From NCBI GenBank assembly GCA_903926855.1, contig CAIYKV010000020.1, positions 1-46,330 of the forward strand: a stretch of 46,330 nt of DNA, read 5' to 3'. How positions within the stretch are numbered: position 1 is the first letter of the stretch; each line of letters opens with the position of its first letter. Shown here piece by piece: positions 43,997 through 46,330 of this stretch. The DNA is from an uncultured Bacteroidota bacterium. GTDB taxonomy: Bacteria; Bacteroidota; Bacteroidia; Chitinophagales; Chitinophagaceae. The position numbers and the translations under genes were made by a program. The notes below the pieces were generated by a model. It had not been told where the DNA came from and made no database searches. It was given only the letters and a program-made list of their open reading frames with translations.

Positions 43997-45433
43997 TTAA
44001 TAGTCAATTTTAAAGCAGGCCGCATACCTGAGGTCTTTATTTTGTTGAACTGCAGGTTGAATTTTTAGGAGGATATTTCCATCTGACAAAGTCCATGAAA
44101 GAGATTGTTTATTTCCCAGTAAAGAAATCTTTTTAATTAGTTTGGAAGCTGTAAATGGAATTATAATCTCTGCAGGTAATGCGATTTCTTCTGTATCGGA
44201 TAGCCAAAAAGCATACACAGTATTTTTAGTTTTTGATTGGGTGTAAAACTGATTTCCGGAAGCATAGGGAGCAACCGCCTGAGACCCATAAATTCCTTCC
44301 CCATTCACTTTTATCCAGGCACCTATATCTTTCAATCTTTCATAAGCAACCGGATCCCAGTCGCCATCAGGCCCGGGGCCTATATTCAATAAAAGGTTTC
44401 CACCTCTGGAAACGATTTTTACCAAAGTATGCACCAGTGTTCTGGCAGATTTATAATTGTCTTTTGGTACATAACTCCAGGATCCGCCCATGGTCATACA
44501 GGTTTCCCAGGGATAAGGTAATGGCTTATCAGGCAATTGCTGTTCGGGTGTTTTATAATTTTCAAATTCTCCGGAAACAGTCCTGTCAACCACTAATAAA
44601 CCCGGCTGGTAAGATCTGGCCATCCCAGCAATTTTTGGCATATCAATATCCTGGTCATACAATTCGCTATTGGTTTCATTAGCACCTTTGGTTGAAGTTT
44701 TCACTGGTCTTACTTGTCCCCCATCCAGCCAAAGTATATCTATCTTGCCATAACCCGACATAAGTTCTTCGATCTGGTTATAGGTAAATGTTTTAAAATT
44801 ATTCCATCTTTCAGGATAACGGGCCGGGTTATAATTGGGGTTTCTGTCTTTTGGTGGAAAATACGACCACCAGTAATTATCATTATGCCAATCGGGTTTA
44901 GAGAAATAAGCCCCTATTTTAAAATTCTCTTTTCTGAATGCCGCAAAAATTTCCTTTGCAATATTGCTTCTTGGATTCGTTGAAAAAGGCGTTTTCGGGT
45001 CAGTGATTTTATAATCGGTTTGTTTTGTATCAAACATGGAAAAACCATCATGATGCTTAGTAGTAAAAACAAGATACCCCATACCGGCTTCTTTGGCAGC
45101 CTTTACCCATTTCTCCGGATTAAAATGTATCGGATTAAAACTGGTTTGCAGATTTTCATAAGCTTTTTTGTAGGTAAAATAGTCAGCGGCATAAGGACCT
45201 TTGCGTTGTGTCCAGCCTTCATCTTCTGGACAAATACTCCAGCTTTCCACTACACCCCATTGGCTATAGGTACCCCAATGCATAAATAAGCCAAATTTCA
45301 GGTCCTGCCATTCTGCTAAATTCTTTTGTACTTTGGGATCTGTGGGTACAATATATCCGTCATTATTATTTTCCTGTGCTAAGGATATACCTGACTGAAG
45401 TAACCATAACAGAAAAAGAGTTGCTTTTTTCAT
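43997..45433 (-). CDS. Alpha-L-fucosidase (GH29)
   Basis: A 478-residue exported enzyme of GH29 that removes alpha-linked fucose. Signal peptide MKKATLFLLWLLQSGISLAQ. The catalytic domain begins WQDLKFGLFMHWGTYSQWG (His52), followed by VFTTKHHDGFSMFD (124-135). The nucleophile is Asp237 in ILWLDGGQV. The C-terminal 90 residues form a beta domain (residues 390-478). Linkage preference (1,2/1,3/1,4) cannot be read. It is preceded by the GH20 gene (51-base gap) and followed by the GH-D-like gene, suggesting one glycan-degrading operon. Confidence 0.92.
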   Translation of the reverse strand: MKKATLFLLWLLQSGISLAQENNNDGYIVPTDPKVQKNLAEWQDLKFGLFMHWGTYSQWGVVESWSICPEDEGWTQRKGPYAADYFTYKKAYENLQTSFNPIHFNPEKWVKAAKEAGMGYLVFTTKHHDGFSMFDTKQTDYKITDPKTPFSTNPRSNIAKEIFAAFRKENFKIGAYFSKPDWHNDNYWWSYFPPKDRNPNYNPARYPERWNNFKTFTYNQIEELMSGYGKIDILWLDGGQVRPVKTSTKGANETNSELYDQDIDMPKIAGMARSYQPGLLVVDRTVSGEFENYKTPEQQLPDKPLPYPWETCMTMGGSWSYVPKDNYKSARTLVHTLVKIVSRGGNLLLNIGPGPDGDWDPVAYERLKDIGAWIKVNGEGIYGSQAVAPYASGNQFYTQSKTKNTVYAFWLSDTEEIALPAEIIIPFTASKLIKKISLLGNKQSLSWTLSDGNILLKIQPAVQQNKDLRYAACFKIDY

Positions 45434-45484
45434 GGGTCTATTTTTGTAGCGTAATTGCTTAGGTGTAAAAGATAAATGCTTGTT

Positions 45485-46330
45485 TTAGTCTACTACAATT
45501 TCATCAGTAAATAAAAAACCTGAATGATTTTTTGCAAAAAAGCGTATATACCTTCCTTTTAATCCTGTAAGATCTACTTCAAAAACTTTGAACAAAAGGC
45601 TTGGGTCTTTTATGGAAACATCATTGGCGCATGATTTAGCGGGACTATATTCTTTTCCATCTGCTGAAACTGACACTTCAATATAATCCGGCATATACAC
45701 TCCGGGGCCAGTTAGTTGCATAAATCTGGATCGTAAAACTTGTAAAGGAGTTATCTCTTCAAGATCGATGATCAGGTCCATATCGGTATCAAATCCCTGC
45801 CACCTGCCATCTGAATAAGTAAGCCCTCCTTTTAGCCCATCGGTTAAAGTAGCTTCGAATGCAGCGGGGTAACTGGCACTGTATTTTTTCAGGTAAGTTA
45901 TTTTTTTACCCAGGGCTTTATGTATATCAATATCGTAGGAAGCGGGTTTGCCTTGCGGTTTTCCATCTCTTAAAATGGAAGCCCGGAGGTTAGCAGACCC
46001 GCTGATACGAAATGGGCCATTATATTTTTTTGCATTCAGAGAAGGGATTGATCCGTCGGTTGTATAATAAATTTCGGGCAACCATTGTTCGCTATGCAGG
46101 GTAACCTGACTGGTTCGTTCTTTACTATCAGTTTTGGTATCTATCTGTACCTGGTATGAGGGTCTGCAATAGTTTACAGAAAACTTTTTCAGTATGGCAT
46201 AATGTGGTTGCATCCTTTCATTAAAATCATCCCATATTTTGTTTGCGTTATTTGTCCAGCCTACTTCACTCAAAGCAAGTATTCTTGGAAACAGCATATA
46301 ATCAGCTTGTTCCATCGTAGGGATATATTC
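45485..46330 (-). CDS. Beta-N-acetylhexosaminidase (GH20), C-terminal part, cut by the window edge
   Basis: The last 281 residues of a GH20 protein; the frame is open through base 46330 (EYIPTMEQADYMLFPR), so the N-terminus and catalytic core lie outside. The end of the TIM barrel is recognisable in LFPRILALSEVGWT, with the tryptophan that closes the substrate pocket. Then comes a CHB_HEX_C-like beta domain (IYYTTDGSIPSLNAKKYNGPF) and an F5/8-type (CBM32-like) domain ending in LKGRYIRFFAKNHSG. It is the most upstream gene of the right-end glycosidase cluster. Substrate is probably terminal N-acetylglucosamine or N-acetylgalactosamine. Confidence 0.88.
   Translation of the reverse strand, partial: EYIPTMEQADYMLFPRILALSEVGWTNNANKIWDDFNERMQPHYAILKKFSVNYCRPSYQVQIDTKTDSKERTSQVTLHSEQWLPEIYYTTDGSIPSLNAKKYNGPFRISGSANLRASILRDGKPQGKPASYDIDIHKALGKKITYLKKYSASYPAAFEATLTDGLKGGLTYSDGRWQGFDTDMDLIIDLEEITPLQVLRSRFMQLTGPGVYMPDYIEVSVSADGKEYSPAKSCANDVSIKDPSLLFKVFEVDLTGLKGRYIRFFAKNHSGFLFTDEIVVD

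Noticed and set aside
44233..44682. 149-residue plus-strand ORF
   Set aside because: Antisense to the GH29 fucosidase, which has complete catalytic motifs.
1..46330. CRISPR array, tRNA, rRNA or insertion sequence
   Set aside because: No regularly spaced repeats, cloverleaf-like segments, rRNA signatures or transposase frames were seen on either strand, although a dedicated tRNA search was not possible.

Overview
The window looks like an ordinary chromosomal segment from a Bacteroidota bacterium, most likely in or near the family Chitinophagaceae. Supporting signs are Bacteroidetes-type promoters (TTTG/TTGC, about 19 bases, then TAnnTTTG), the general lack of Shine-Dalgarno sequences, paired DUF1573 lipoprotein-like genes, a fused E1 alpha/beta 2-oxoacid dehydrogenase, a membrane-anchored MutS-like ATPase, a SecA of about 1100 residues, and a MaeB malic enzyme fused to a phosphotransacetylase-like domain. 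No rRNA, tRNA, CRISPR array, transposase or prophage gene was seen. No gap between genes exceeds 300 bases.

Layout. 0-6 kb: aminotransferase, two DUF1573 proteins, fused E1 dehydrogenase, a frameshifted DCC-type oxidoreductase gene and a YebC regulator. 6-13.5 kb: transport block with an APC amino-acid permease, a DAACS symporter, a DedA protein, two tandem paralogous MFS transporters and a GT9 heptosyltransferase-like enzyme. 13.5-20 kb, all minus strand: malate dehydrogenase, a thioredoxin-fold protein, an MlaF-like ATPase, LysA, ScpB, F1-ATPase gamma and a membrane protein of unknown function. 20-29.7 kb, plus strand: SecA, a four-helix-bundle (S23/IVP) gene broken by two adjacent stop codons, DeoC, a SPOR protein, an M20 amidohydrolase, MaeB and an MlaE-like permease. 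29.7-35.3 kb: thioredoxin-fold protein, DUF4442, beta-CASP RNase-like MBL protein, galactokinase, membrane MutS-like protein.

35.3-40.7 kb: the most interesting block. A UbiA prenyltransferase, a type III polyketide synthase, a SAM methyltransferase and an FAD-dependent oxidoreductase overlap each other and read as one biosynthetic operon, probably for a methylated, oxidised and possibly prenylated phenolic or quinone lipid whose identity cannot be told from sequence. DUF6629, DinB-like and Hpt genes flank it.

40.7-46.3 kb: two doubtful small ORFs, a DoxX-like membrane protein, then a minus-strand carbohydrate cluster with a GH20 beta-hexosaminidase (cut by the right edge), a GH29 alpha-L-fucosidase and a large secreted protein resembling clan GH-D alpha-galactosidases. 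Together they suggest breakdown of fucosylated and N-acetylhexosamine-containing glycans.

Regulation and repeats. Four genes have a -7-like box exactly four bases before the start codon, which predicts leaderless mRNAs. Several short dispersed AT-rich or GCCAA-type repeats sit between genes. All identifications are from motif recognition by eye; no searches were run.
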